From JADZEM01 sp046328125 (GTDB lineage: Bacteria > Chloroflexota > UBA6077 > JACCZL01), in assembly GCA_046328125.1 (NCBI GenBank), contig JAXLXF010000033.1:1-64000 (forward strand): a DNA stretch of 64,000 nucleotides. The letters run 5' to 3'. The notes beneath the pieces are model-generated. The model had not been told where the DNA came from and made no database searches. It worked only from the letters and a program-made list of their open reading frames with translations. The translations under genes and the position numbers were made by a program. Positions 32,103 through 39,775 of this stretch are shown here, piece by piece (position 1 is the first letter of the stretch; each line of letters begins with the position of its first letter).

Positions 32103-32555
32103 ATGCAGGAGCTTCCGGTCCTGGTGCGAGACGCCGAGACGGACGGCTGCCGGTGTGACGGCGGGCAGCCGAAGAACTTCGCGCGCCCGTGTCTCCTGCT
32201 CCTGCTGGCTGAAGCCCCGGCCCACGGCTACGAGCTGATCGAGCGACTGCGCCCGTTTGGCTTCGACCTGAGCGACCCGGCCACCGTCTACAAGACGCTG
32301 CGGCTGCTCGAAACCGAAGGGCACGTGACGTCGGAGTGGGAGCTGTCCGCCCGAGGTCCGGCCCGCCGCGTCTACTCGATCACACCAGACGGACACGAGA
32401 TCCTGCGGGCCTGGGCCATGACGCTGGACAAGCAGCGCGAGATCGTCGAAGTGTTCCTCGCGCGCGTGTCACACCTGGCTGGTGGTCCCACATCTGCACA
32501 GCCGAACGGTCGTCACCCACGACCATCGACCGGGCGACGCGGAGGAGAAGGATGA
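32103..32555 (+). CDS. PadR-family regulator of the hydrogenase locus
   Basis: A 150-residue protein. After a short leader with a Cys pair (Cys16, Cys18 in GCRCDG) comes the winged helix: ARPCLLLLLAEAPAHGYELI, SDPATVYKTLRLLETEGHVT and ARRVYSITPDGHEILRAW. A third cysteine (Cys30) lies at the start of the domain. PadR proteins with a similar Cys-rich start accompany group 1h hydrogenase loci and may sense redox state or metal. A 25-bp palindrome lies 31 bp before the start. The stop overlaps the ATPase start (ATGA), so this gene is first in the hydrogenase operon. Confidence 0.88.
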   Translation: MQELPVLVRDAETDGCRCDGGQPKNFARPCLLLLLAEAPAHGYELIERLRPFGFDLSDPATVYKTLRLLETEGHVTSEWELSARGPARRVYSITPDGHEILRAWAMTLDKQREIVEVFLARVSHLAGGPTSAQPNGRHPRPSTGRRGGEG

Positions 32556-33361
32556 GAGTAGCGGTCTGTGGCAAGGGCGGCTCGGGCAAGACCACGATCT
32601 CGGCTTCGCTCGCGCGGCTGTTCGCGCGGAATGGGCATACCGTTACCGCCCTCGACGGCGACCCGAACCCGAACCTCGCCACTGCGCTCGGCGTGCCGGC
32701 CGAGGCCCGTGAGCGGATGCAGCGGGTGCCGCGCGAGGAGATCGTCGAGGAGCGGACCGACGCCGATGGCTACACCGACCTCTACCTGACCCGCCCCTTC
32801 GAGACGGTGCTGGACGAATACGGGGTCGTGGCACCGGACGGCGTGGGCGTGCTCTCGATGACGGGATTGCTTGGCGCGGGACGCGGTTGACTCTGCGGCC
32901 AACACGCCGCCGTGCGCGGTGTTGTCGGCGAGCTCGGCAAGTTTCGCCCGGACGACGTCACGATTCTCGACACCGAGGCGTCCATCGAGCACATGACGCG
33001 CGGGACAGTGCGCACCTCTGACGCCGTGCTGCTGGTGACCGAGCCGTACTTCCGCTCGCTCGAAACCACCGGACGGCTGGCGCCGCTGGCCCGCGAGCTT
33101 GGCATCCCGCATATCTGGGCCGTCGCCAACAAGGTCAGAACACCAACCGACGAGGCGGCGATCCGTGAGTATTGCGCTCGCCACAGCATCGAGTTGCTGG
33201 CCGTCGTGCCGTTCGACCCGCGCGTCACCGAGGCCGACAACGCCGGTGTCGCCGTGCTAGACCACGCACCGGACGGGCCGGCCATCACAGCGGCGACAGC
33301 GCTCGCCCAGGCGCTCGAACAACACCTCAGCCCGCGCAACGGCGGGGGAGGTCAATCGTGA
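32552..33361 (+). CDS. CooC/ParA-like ATPase with in-frame TGA at a metal-ligand position (selenoprotein candidate)
   Basis: One frame from ATG 32552 to the stop at 33359-33361 encodes 269 residues if TGA 32888-32890 is read through. Residues 6-15 carry the deviant Walker A CGKGGSGKTT and residues 36-40 DPNPN-like switch residues (DGDPNPNLA). CooC proteins insert nickel and bind metal at a CxC motif near residues 112-114. Here codon 113 is TGA and residue 115 is Cys, in the context GAGRG-TGA-LCGQHAAVRG. Downstream the frame is intact and family-like (DDVTILDTEASIEHMTRGT, then LLVTEPYFRSLETT and AVANKV). The stop overlaps the small-subunit start. Either selenocysteine is inserted, or a nonsense mutation or error has occurred. 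Confidence 0.8.
32904..32922 (+). promoter_or_regulatory. SECIS-like hairpin 13 nt downstream of the TGA codon
   Basis: Positions 32904-32910 (ACGCCGC) pair with 32916-32922 (GCGGTGT) in a 7-bp stem with one G-U pair, closing the 5-nt loop CGTGC. The loop begins 20 nt after the TGA, inside the 16-37 nt window known for bacterial SECIS elements, and contains GU. A stem of this size can occur by chance in GC-rich DNA, so this is only supporting evidence. Confidence 0.4.
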
Positions 33362-34629
33362 CGATCACGGCACCCGCACCTGGGGCGCCGGGCAGCCCGA
33401 CCTCAACCCGGAGCACTCGCCACGAGGACGCGGCCGGCAACGTGGCCGGCATCAGCCAGGAGCAGTGGGCAGACCTGGCGTCGGCGGCGCTGGGGCCGAC
33501 CTCGATCACCGGCCCATTCGAGAAGGTCCACGTCTTCTGGCTGGCCGGCATGAGCTGCGACGGCTGCTCGATCGCGGTGGTCGGCGCCACGGCCCCGAGA
33601 GTGGAAGACCTGCTGCTCGGCACCCTGCCCGGCCTGCCGATCCTGGCGTTGCACCACACCGCCCTCCAGCTAGAGGCCGGCGACGCCTACATGGCCCCGA
33701 TGCGCCGCGCGGTGGACGGCACCCTCAATGCGCCGTACGTCGTGGTGTACGAAGGCTCGATCGCGGACGAGCGGCTGGCGGCCGAGACCGGTGGGTACTG
33801 GTCAGCGATCGGCGAAGACCCGGACCCCGTGACTGGCGAGATGAAGAGCGTGCCGTCCGCCGAGTGGATGCGTCGGCTGGCGCCCGGCGCGGCGGCGGTC
33901 ATCGCCATCGGCACCTGCGCCACCTGGGGCGGCATTCCGGCCGCGTACGGCAACGTGACCGGCGCGATGAGCGTGATGGACTTTCTGGGCGCGGAGTATC
34001 GCTCGGTGCTCGGACTGCCGGTGGTCAACATCCCTGGCTGCTCGCCGGTCGGCGACAACTTCACCGAGACGGTCGCGGCGGTGCTGGGGCTGCTCCAGGG
34101 TGTCGGCCCGGTCCCCGAGTTTGACGAGCTGGGGCGGCCGGCCTGGCTGTTCGGCGAGACGGTCCACCGCAACTGCAACCGGGCCGGCTACTACGAGGAA
34201 GGGTCGTTCGCGCACCAGCCCGGCGACAAGGAGTGCCTGGTCGAGATCGGCTGCTGGGGGCCGGTCGTCCAGTGCAACATCACCAGTCGCGGCGCCATCA
34301 ACCACGTCGGCGGCTGCATGAATGTCGGCGCGGCCTGCATCGGCTGCACGATGCCCGGCTTCCCGGACAAATTCGCGCCCTTCTACAAGGCGCCGCCCGG
34401 TTCGATGGTTTCCAGCACCGTCTCGCGGCTAACGGGCTCGTTCATTCGGCCGCTCCGCCGTATCAGCCAGCGCGACCGCAACCGCGAGACCCGCTGGGAC
34501 GAGTCCGGCACGGTGCCTGGTGCCTGGGGCGCTCCGGCGAGCACCACGTTCGTCGACCGTGGGATCGACTTCTTCTACAACCGCCTGCGCCGCCGTGGTT
34601 CGAGCGGCAGGGCCAGCCGGTCTGAGTAG
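33358..34629 (+). CDS. hhyS: [NiFe]-hydrogenase small subunit, group 1h (actinobacterial type)
   Basis: A 423-residue electron-transfer subunit from GTG 33358, overlapping the ATPase stop. It has no twin-arginine signal, as in cytosolic-facing group 1h enzymes. The proximal-cluster motif is MSCDGCSIAVVG (Cys67, Asp68, Cys70). In the structurally known group 1h enzyme an Asp replaces one cluster cysteine, and Asp68 is the candidate here. Further cluster ligands appear in IGTCATWGG, IPGCSPVGDN and HRNCNRAGYY, then CLVEIGCWGPVVQCN and GCMNVGAACIGCTMPGFPD. A 75-residue basic C-terminal tail follows. These enzymes oxidise trace H2. Confidence 0.93.
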   Translation: MTITAPAPGAPGSPTSTRSTRHEDAAGNVAGISQEQWADLASAALGPTSITGPFEKVHVFWLAGMSCDGCSIAVVGATAPRVEDLLLGTLPGLPILALHHTALQLEAGDAYMAPMRRAVDGTLNAPYVVVYEGSIADERLAAETGGYWSAIGEDPDPVTGEMKSVPSAEWMRRLAPGAAAVIAIGTCATWGGIPAAYGNVTGAMSVMDFLGAEYRSVLGLPVVNIPGCSPVGDNFTETVAAVLGLLQGVGPVPEFDELGRPAWLFGETVHRNCNRAGYYEEGSFAHQPGDKECLVEIGCWGPVVQCNITSRGAINHVGGCMNVGAACIGCTMPGFPDKFAPFYKAPPGSMVSSTVSRLTGSFIRPLRRISQRDRNRETRWDESGTVPGAWGAPASTTFVDRGIDFFYNRLRRRGSSGRASRSE

Positions 34630-34649
34630 AGACGGGAGGCGACCACACC

Positions 34650-34970
34650 ATGAGTATCGTCGCACTATGGTGGCTCACGTTGGGGATCGCTCTGGTCGTG
34701 ATCCTGGTCGTCGCGGTGCTGCTGATCGCCATCGTCGTGGCAGCGAACCGGATCGACAAGCATGTCGAGGCGATCTGGGGCGCTGGCAAGCAGATCGCGA
34801 CCAACACCGTCCAAATCTGGCAGCTCCAGAAGACGAACGCGACGGCCACGGCGATCCTGGACGTGGCCCAGACCATCGCGGCCGGCGCCGGCTCGATCGA
34901 CGGACGGTTGGAGCGCTTGCCAGCTGCGCTCGCTGGCCCGGCCACACCATCTGACAGGGCCATCCCATGA
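34650..34970 (+). CDS. One-TM coiled-coil protein 1 of the hydrogenase locus
   Basis: A 106-residue protein. Residues 4-33 are a strong membrane helix (LWWLTLGIALVVILVVAVLL), followed by an amphipathic helix (IDKHVEAIWGAGKQIATNTV) and a Pro/Ala tail. It has a GGGAGG-type ribosome-binding site. It is the first of four proteins of near-equal size and design placed between the hydrogenase subunit genes. I recognise no named family. A membrane-anchor or scaffold role for the hydrogenase, which lacks its own anchor, is inferred from location. It overlaps the next gene by 4 bp. Confidence 0.8.
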   Translation: MSIVALWWLTLGIALVVILVVAVLLIAIVVAANRIDKHVEAIWGAGKQIATNTVQIWQLQKTNATATAILDVAQTIAAGAGSIDGRLERLPAALAGPATPSDRAIP

Positions 34971-35275
34971 TCGCCTTCCTGACCTGGGTCACGGTGGTCT
35001 ACGCGCTGGTACTCGTCGTCGTGCTGGCGGTCAGCCTGATCGCGATCCTCTACTACCTCTGGAGCATCGGCACTACGCTCGGCAAGATCCGCGCGGGCCT
35101 GGGCGTCGTCCGCGACCAGACGGCGCCGCTCGGGGGCCATATCGAGGCGATCAACGGCGCACTTGGCACCGTCGCTGGCGATCTGAGTGCCGCCCGCGAC
35201 GACCTGCTGACCGTGGATGGGGCGCTCGCCCAGGTCATGGGGGAGACGACGCTGCCTGAGAGTCAGGTTGCCTGA
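34967..35275 (+). CDS. One-TM coiled-coil protein 2 of the hydrogenase locus
   Basis: A 102-residue protein. Residues 2-32 form the membrane helix (FLTWVTVVYALVLVVVLAVS), and residues 35-95 an amphipathic, heptad-like helical region (IGTTLGKIRAGLGVVRDQTA, then IEAINGALGTVAGDLSAARD). ATG 34967 overlaps the stop of protein 1. The helix after the membrane segment could form a trimer or tetramer stalk. No enzyme motif is present. Confidence 0.8.
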   Translation: MIAFLTWVTVVYALVLVVVLAVSLIAILYYLWSIGTTLGKIRAGLGVVRDQTAPLGGHIEAINGALGTVAGDLSAARDDLLTVDGALAQVMGETTLPESQVA

Positions 35276-35284
35276 GAGGACGCC

Positions 35285-35602
35285 ATGACCACTGAAGGCG
35301 CCATCATCCTGATCTGGTCGGTCACGCTGGTGATCGCCCTGGTAGCAACCGTCATCGCGGTGCTGATGATCGTGCGGATCGTGCAGTCAGCCCGCGAGAT
35401 CGACCGCCTGCTCAAAGCCGCGCTGCCAGCAGCGGGCGGCATCGCCACTAACACCGCCGCCATCCGCGAGCTCGACGCGGTCGTGGCGGCGGCCGGCCCA
35501 CTCCTGGACGGCTCCGCCGCGATCCGCCGCGCATCGGCCGGCATCCTCGACAAGGTCGGCCGGGTCGGGCGGCTGCTGAGCGGCGCTGGAGGCACAGCAT
35601 GA
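35285..35602 (+). CDS. One-TM coiled-coil protein 3 of the hydrogenase locus
   Basis: A 105-residue protein. Residues 8-35 form the membrane helix (ILIWSVTLVIALVATVIAVL), followed by RIVQSAREIDRLLKAALPAA and a second amphipathic stretch, AIRELDAVVAAAGPLLDGSA. It shares with protein 1 the ATNTA motif after the first amphipathic helix (IATNTAAI here, IATNTVQI there), which supports common ancestry. It overlaps protein 4 by 4 bp. Confidence 0.8.
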   Translation: MTTEGAIILIWSVTLVIALVATVIAVLMIVRIVQSAREIDRLLKAALPAAGGIATNTAAIRELDAVVAAAGPLLDGSAAIRRASAGILDKVGRVGRLLSGAGGTA

Positions 35603-35925
35603 GCGACGGCCAGGAGATCCTGCTCACCGCCTTGAGCTGCCTCGCGCTGCTGGTCCTGCTGGTGGCGCTGACAGCTGCACTCTTCCGCATCCACGACTCG
35701 CTGGAGCGAATCAACGTCCACGCCGGCAAGATCCTCTGGGGCGTGCGCGCCATCGAGCGTGAGACGGACCCCCTGCGCGACGGCCTCCCCCAGCTCCGCG
35801 CCACGCTGACCGGCGTGGTTGAGGGCGCCGGCGTGATCGCCCAGCGCCTCGAATCGGCAGATCGGCACCTCGGGATCGCGGCGGACGCGCTGGCCGGTCC
35901 CCGAGGCTCGGAACAGCCAGGCTAG
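35599..35925 (+). CDS. One-TM coiled-coil protein 4 of the hydrogenase locus
   Basis: A 108-residue protein. Residues 7-29 form the membrane helix (LLTALSCLALLVLLVALTAA), then comes RIHDSLERINVHAGKILWGV and the helical region RATLTGVVEGAGVIAQRLES. ATG 35599 overlaps the stop of protein 3, and the gene ends 13 bp before the large-subunit gene, so all four one-TM proteins are made with the hydrogenase. Confidence 0.8.
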   Translation: MSDGQEILLTALSCLALLVLLVALTAALFRIHDSLERINVHAGKILWGVRAIERETDPLRDGLPQLRATLTGVVEGAGVIAQRLESADRHLGIAADALAGPRGSEQPG

Positions 35926-35938
35926 GAGTCGGGACAGC

Positions 35939-37840
35939 ATGTGCTTCAAGAACCTGCCGATCGAGTTCGACGAGCAGGGCCGTGCGCGGCTCAGGACGGA
36001 CGTCGCCGACCCGTACACGTACCGCTCTACCACCGCCGTCGCCGACCAGCAAGAGCGGGTCCGCGAGCTGCTGGCCCGCAACGGCCACATCAAGGACGTC
36101 AGCATCGACCCGGTCACCCGCGTCGCGGGGGCGCTCGCGTTCCATGCCGTGGTTGACCTTGATGCCCGCAAGGTCGAGGACGCCCACGCCGTCGCCACCC
36201 TCTTCCGAGGCTACGAGATCATCCTCCGGGGCCGTGACCCGCGTGACGCGATCTTCATCTCCAGCCGGGCGTGCGGTGTCTGCGGCGGCGTCCACTCCAA
36301 CGCCGCCGTCGAGGCGATCGAGATGGCGTTCGGGGTAGCGCCGCCGCCGCTCGGGACCGTCATGCGGAACCTCGGCCAGTCCGCCGAGTTCCTGTACGAC
36401 CACCCGCTCCACCTGTTCCTGCTGGCGGGGCCGGACTTCTCCGAGGCAGTGATCAAGTCGAGCGAACCGAGGATCTGGGCGGAGGCGGAGCAGGCGCTCG
36501 CGCCGCATGCCGACGTGCACGGCTACCGCACCATCGCCGAGATGATGCACGACCTCAACCCGCTGACCGGCAAGCTATACCTTGAGGCGCTGGAAATCAC
36601 TCGCCGCGCCCGTGAGGCGACCGTGCTGGCCTGGGGCAAGTACCCGCACCCCCAGACCATCGTGCCGGGCGGCATCAGCACCACCGTCACCCTCCAGACC
36701 CTCAACGAATACCAGACCCGCCTCTTCGAGTTGCTGGACCATGCGAAGAAGATGGCGCTCCTCTGGGATGACCTGTTCAGCTTCATGTACGAGGCCGAGC
36801 CGCGCTACAAAGACGTTGGGCGGCGGCCGAAGAACATGATCGACCTGGGGATCTGGGACCATCACGAGGCGTACGACGCGACCTACGCAAACGCGGCGGC
36901 CTGGGGTGAGCGGCGCTGGGCGACGCCCGGTGTGATCCTGGACGATCGCGGGCTGGTCACCACCGATCTGCACCTGATCAACGCCGGCCTCGAAGAGTTC
37001 GTCGAGCACTCCTACTATGAGAACTGGGACGACGCCTCGCCGCGCTTCCGCACCGATCCGCTCGGCAACCCGCTGAGCCCGTACCACCCCTGGAACAAGG
37101 ACACGCGCCCGAAGCCGACCGGCCGGAGCTGGCGGGAGAAGTACACCTGGGACACGGCACCTCGCTGGGACCGCCAGGTGGTGGAGGCTGGCGCCTACGC
37201 GCGGATCTGGATCACGACCGTCGCCAACAAGCTGCCACCTAACCCGTTCATGCAGACCGATGGACGGACGCTGCGGATGGACCTGCCGCGCGGCCGATTG
37301 CCGGCGATGACGCTCGAATGGACCGCGCCCGACGAGATGAACGCCATCGAGCGCAACCGGGCGCGGGCGTTCTCTCAGCCGTATACCGCGCTCGTCGCAC
37401 TCTCGAACCTGTACGCGGCGTTCGACCTGCTCAAGCGTGGCGAGAGCCGCGTCAGCGAGCCGTACGTGGTGCCAAAGGATGAGCGGATCGGGGTCGGGTT
37501 CTGGGGCGCGGGGCGTGGCTACCTGGCACACCACCTGACGATGGACAACGGTGTGCTGACGAACTACCAGATTTGTACGCCGTCCACCCTGAACGCCTCG
37601 CCGAGAGACCCGTGGGGCCATCCGGGGCCGTACGAGGAGGCGGTGCTGAACACGCCGATCCTGGAGGAGTTTGGCTCACCGGACGAGTACAAGGGCATCG
37701 ACATCCTCCGCACGATCCGCAGCTTCGATCCGTGTATGCCGTGCACCACGCACGTTTACGCGGGCCAGCAGACGATTGTGCGGGAAGTCAACACCTGCGC
37801 CTGCATCATCGAAGACCAGGAGCCGGCGGGTGTCCACTAA
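35939..37840 (+). CDS. hhyL: [NiFe]-hydrogenase large subunit, group 1h
   Basis: A 633-residue catalytic subunit with a NiFe(CN)2CO site. The N-terminal nickel motif is SSRACGVCGGVHS (Cys112, Cys115), and the C-terminal one is FDPCMPCTTHVYAG. Group 1h features are the start MCFKNLPIEFDEQGRA and the long middle domain with WDHHEAYDATYANAAAWGER. After the conserved His of the C-terminal motif there are 28 more residues ending EDQEPAGVH, including two cysteines in NTCACII. Maturation of related enzymes requires a protease to remove such a tail. The gene overlaps the degenerate protease paralogue by 11 bp. Confidence 0.95.
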   Translation: MCFKNLPIEFDEQGRARLRTDVADPYTYRSTTAVADQQERVRELLARNGHIKDVSIDPVTRVAGALAFHAVVDLDARKVEDAHAVATLFRGYEIILRGRDPRDAIFISSRACGVCGGVHSNAAVEAIEMAFGVAPPPLGTVMRNLGQSAEFLYDHPLHLFLLAGPDFSEAVIKSSEPRIWAEAEQALAPHADVHGYRTIAEMMHDLNPLTGKLYLEALEITRRAREATVLAWGKYPHPQTIVPGGISTTVTLQTLNEYQTRLFELLDHAKKMALLWDDLFSFMYEAEPRYKDVGRRPKNMIDLGIWDHHEAYDATYANAAAWGERRWATPGVILDDRGLVTTDLHLINAGLEEFVEHSYYENWDDASPRFRTDPLGNPLSPYHPWNKDTRPKPTGRSWREKYTWDTAPRWDRQVVEAGAYARIWITTVANKLPPNPFMQTDGRTLRMDLPRGRLPAMTLEWTAPDEMNAIERNRARAFSQPYTALVALSNLYAAFDLLKRGESRVSEPYVVPKDERIGVGFWGAGRGYLAHHLTMDNGVLTNYQICTPSTLNASPRDPWGHPGPYEEAVLNTPILEEFGSPDEYKGIDILRTIRSFDPCMPCTTHVYAGQQTIVREVNTCACIIEDQEPAGVH

Positions 37841-38465
37841 GCACGATGCGGTCGTCTCGGCCACGGCGCCAGCAGCCGGCCTGCTGGCCTGGCCGGTCCA
37901 GCCGGAGGGGCCAGACTCCGGCACGACTGGGGCGCTGCGTGCACGGCCCGGCGTCGGCCGGGTGCTGGTCGGTGGCGTCGGCTACACCAACCTGCGCGAC
38001 CGCTCGATTGGGCCGCTGCTGATCGAGCGGTTTCAGGATCGTGTGTGGCCGGCCGACGTGGTGGTCGAGGACGTCAGCTACGGCCCGATCGACGTGCTGT
38101 TCAAACTCCAGGCCGAGCAGCCTGGATTCAGGCTCGGTATCTTCGTTAGTGCGGTCGCGCGGGGACGGCCGCCCGGAACCGTCGACAGATACGTCTGGCA
38201 GGCGCCGACCCCCTCGGTGGACGAGCTCCAGGAGCGAATCTCCGAGGCCGTGACCGGCGTGGTCAGCCTGGAGAACCTGCTTCTGATCCTGGCCCACTTC
38301 GGGGCGTTGCCGACGCGCATGGTGGTGATCGAGGTCGAGCCCGAGGCTGAGGAAAGCTGGGGGCCGGACCTGAGCGATGCGGCCCGCCTTGCGCTCGACC
38401 GAGTCGAGGCACTGATACTGGAGGCGTTGGCGGCGAGCTCGACGGCAGGAGGGGACGATGGCTGA
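37830..38465 (+). CDS. Degenerate M52-type hydrogenase protease paralogue
   Basis: A 211-residue protein from GTG 37830. Its core resembles M52 hydrogenase maturation proteases: GRVLVGGVGYTNLRDRSIG, then VVVEDVSYGPIDVLFKLQ and LGIFVSAVARGRPPGTV. The nickel ligands of M52 enzymes are lost: the acidic residue after Asp57 is Arg58, the ligand Asp strand reads FVSAV instead of VDA, and no equivalent His is seen. A 40-residue N-terminal leader is extra. It is probably not a protease but a chaperone or adaptor for large-subunit maturation. An intact M52 gene lies at 39217-39771. Confidence 0.7.
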   Translation: MSTKHDAVVSATAPAAGLLAWPVQPEGPDSGTTGALRARPGVGRVLVGGVGYTNLRDRSIGPLLIERFQDRVWPADVVVEDVSYGPIDVLFKLQAEQPGFRLGIFVSAVARGRPPGTVDRYVWQAPTPSVDELQERISEAVTGVVSLENLLLILAHFGALPTRMVVIEVEPEAEESWGPDLSDAARLALDRVEALILEALAASSTAGGDDG

Positions 38466-38898
38466 GGATGGTGCTGCCGCGCTGGAGGCCCTCTTCTGGC
38501 GGGACGAGATCCTCCAGGCGCTCTACTGGCTCCAGGGCGAGAATCTGGCCGATGCCGTTGATGCCGAGCGAATGGCGGATCTGCTGGTCGCTGACCTGGC
38601 AATCGTGAAGAGCGAGCTGGGGAGGCTGACCGAGGGCGGCTACCTCGACGTGCTACCCGGTCTGACGCCCGGTTCCGCCCCACGCTTTCGGCTGACTGAG
38701 ATCGGCCGTATCGAAGGCGCTCGCAGCTTCCAGGACGAGTTCGGCGGCCTGACCAGACAGGCTCACGGCGAATGCGGCCCCGGCTGCTGGTGCAACGACC
38801 CACGTCGGATCGGCGAGCCGTGCCCGGCCAGCGAGCCGCCTCGGGAGCCACCCAGGCCGGAACAACCCAGCCCCGGACCGGGCCGTGTCCGCGTCTGA
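38458..38898 (+). CDS. Winged-helix protein with C-terminal Cys motif, hydrogenase accessory
   Basis: A 146-residue protein. Residues 10-90 form a winged helix (EALFWRDEILQALYWLQGEN, then LAIVKSELGRLTEGGYLDVL and RFRLTEIGRIEGARSF). The C-terminal region carries HGECGPGCWCNDP with Cys106, Cys110 and Cys112, plus Cys122, four residues able to bind an FeS cluster or zinc. The pattern recurs beside group 1h hydrogenases, as far as I recall. It may sense redox state or deliver metal. The last 25 residues are Pro-rich. It overlaps both neighbours. Confidence 0.7.
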   Translation: MAEDGAAALEALFWRDEILQALYWLQGENLADAVDAERMADLLVADLAIVKSELGRLTEGGYLDVLPGLTPGSAPRFRLTEIGRIEGARSFQDEFGGLTRQAHGECGPGCWCNDPRRIGEPCPASEPPREPPRPEQPSPGPGRVRV

Positions 38899-39220
38899 GC
38901 TGCCGAACGCCCTTGAACTGGCTGTGCAGCGACTGGACGAGATGGTCGAGTCGTTCGAGCAAGAGCCCGAGCCCAGGGTCCGCGAGCGCGCCATCACCCT
39001 GCTGCAAGCCGTCGACGCGGTGCATCGTCCTGGGATGGAACGTCTGGCGGCGTATCTCAATGCAGCCGGGCCGGGCCTGCGTGAACGAGCGCTCGCAGAT
39101 CCGGCCGTCCGTCTCCTGTTCGAGCTGTATGAGCTTCTGCCAGTCGAACCTGCGCCATCGCCCGGCTTCGTGCCACTGTCCGAGATCCGTGTGAAGCGGG
39201 CGTCCGGGAGCCGTCCGTGA
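38885..39220 (+). CDS. Small helical hydrogenase-accessory protein
   Basis: A 111-residue protein from GTG 38885. It is helical throughout (LELAVQRLDEMVESFEQEPE, then RVRERAITLLQAVDAVHRPG and RALADPAVRLLFELYELLPV) with no cysteine or membrane segment. Similar small proteins lie in group 1h hydrogenase loci, sometimes annotated as NifU-related; I see no NifU cluster-binding motif here. Overlaps on both sides place it firmly in the operon. Function unknown. Confidence 0.65.
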   Translation: MSASELPNALELAVQRLDEMVESFEQEPEPRVRERAITLLQAVDAVHRPGMERLAAYLNAAGPGLRERALADPAVRLLFELYELLPVEPAPSPGFVPLSEIRVKRASGSRP

Positions 39221-39771
39221 GCGGCGATCTCGCCGGTGGGCGAATGCTGGTGGTCGGTGTCGGGAACCTCCTGCGGCGTGATGACGGCTTTGGGATCGTG
39301 GTAGCCCAGCGGCTCGAGGCGCTCGACGACCTGCCGCCTGGCGTGCGCGTCACCGAGACCGGCATTGCCGGCGTCGGGTTGGTGCAAGATTTGATGGACG
39401 GCTACGACGCGCTAGTAATCGTGGATGCGGTCAGCCGAGGTGGCGCACCGGGGACGCTCTATCTCCTCGAGCCGGGCGTTCCGGACATCAGGGCCTGGAC
39501 CGATGAAGAGCGGCGGGCGTTTCTCGCCGACCTGCATCAGGTCGAGCCCTCGAAAGCGCTCGGGTTGGCTGCCGCGCTGGGAGTGTTGCCGCCAACGGTG
39601 CGCATCCTCGGCTGCGAGCCAGCCGAGTGCGACGACGCTGAGATCGGCCTGACGCCGGCGGTCGCCCACACGGCCGACCTGGCGGTCGAGCGGGTGCGGC
39701 GCCTCCTGGACGAGTTGAAGGAACCGGCAACGGTCTCTGCCGCCGTGACGAGCACCTCAAAGGATCGCTGA
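39217..39771 (+). CDS. Hydrogenase maturation protease (M52, HyaD/HybD family)
   Basis: A 184-residue protease from GTG 39217. The nickel-binding residues of HybD are all present in equivalent form: Asp23 in VGVGNLLRRDDGFG, Asp70 in ALVIVDAVSRGG and His107 in ADLHQVEPS. It removes the C-terminal tail of the large subunit once the NiFe site is complete; the 28-residue tail on the large subunit encoded at 35939-37840 is the expected substrate. It is a few base pairs before hypC. Confidence 0.9.
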   Translation: MSGDLAGGRMLVVGVGNLLRRDDGFGIVVAQRLEALDDLPPGVRVTETGIAGVGLVQDLMDGYDALVIVDAVSRGGAPGTLYLLEPGVPDIRAWTDEERRAFLADLHQVEPSKALGLAAALGVLPPTVRILGCEPAECDDAEIGLTPAVAHTADLAVERVRRLLDELKEPATVSAAVTSTSKDR

Positions 39772-39775
39772 AACG

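Noticed and set aside
33465..34124. 219-codon frame within the hydrogenase small-subunit gene
   Set aside because: It is a shifted-frame shadow rich in Arg/Gly/Pro with no family similarity.
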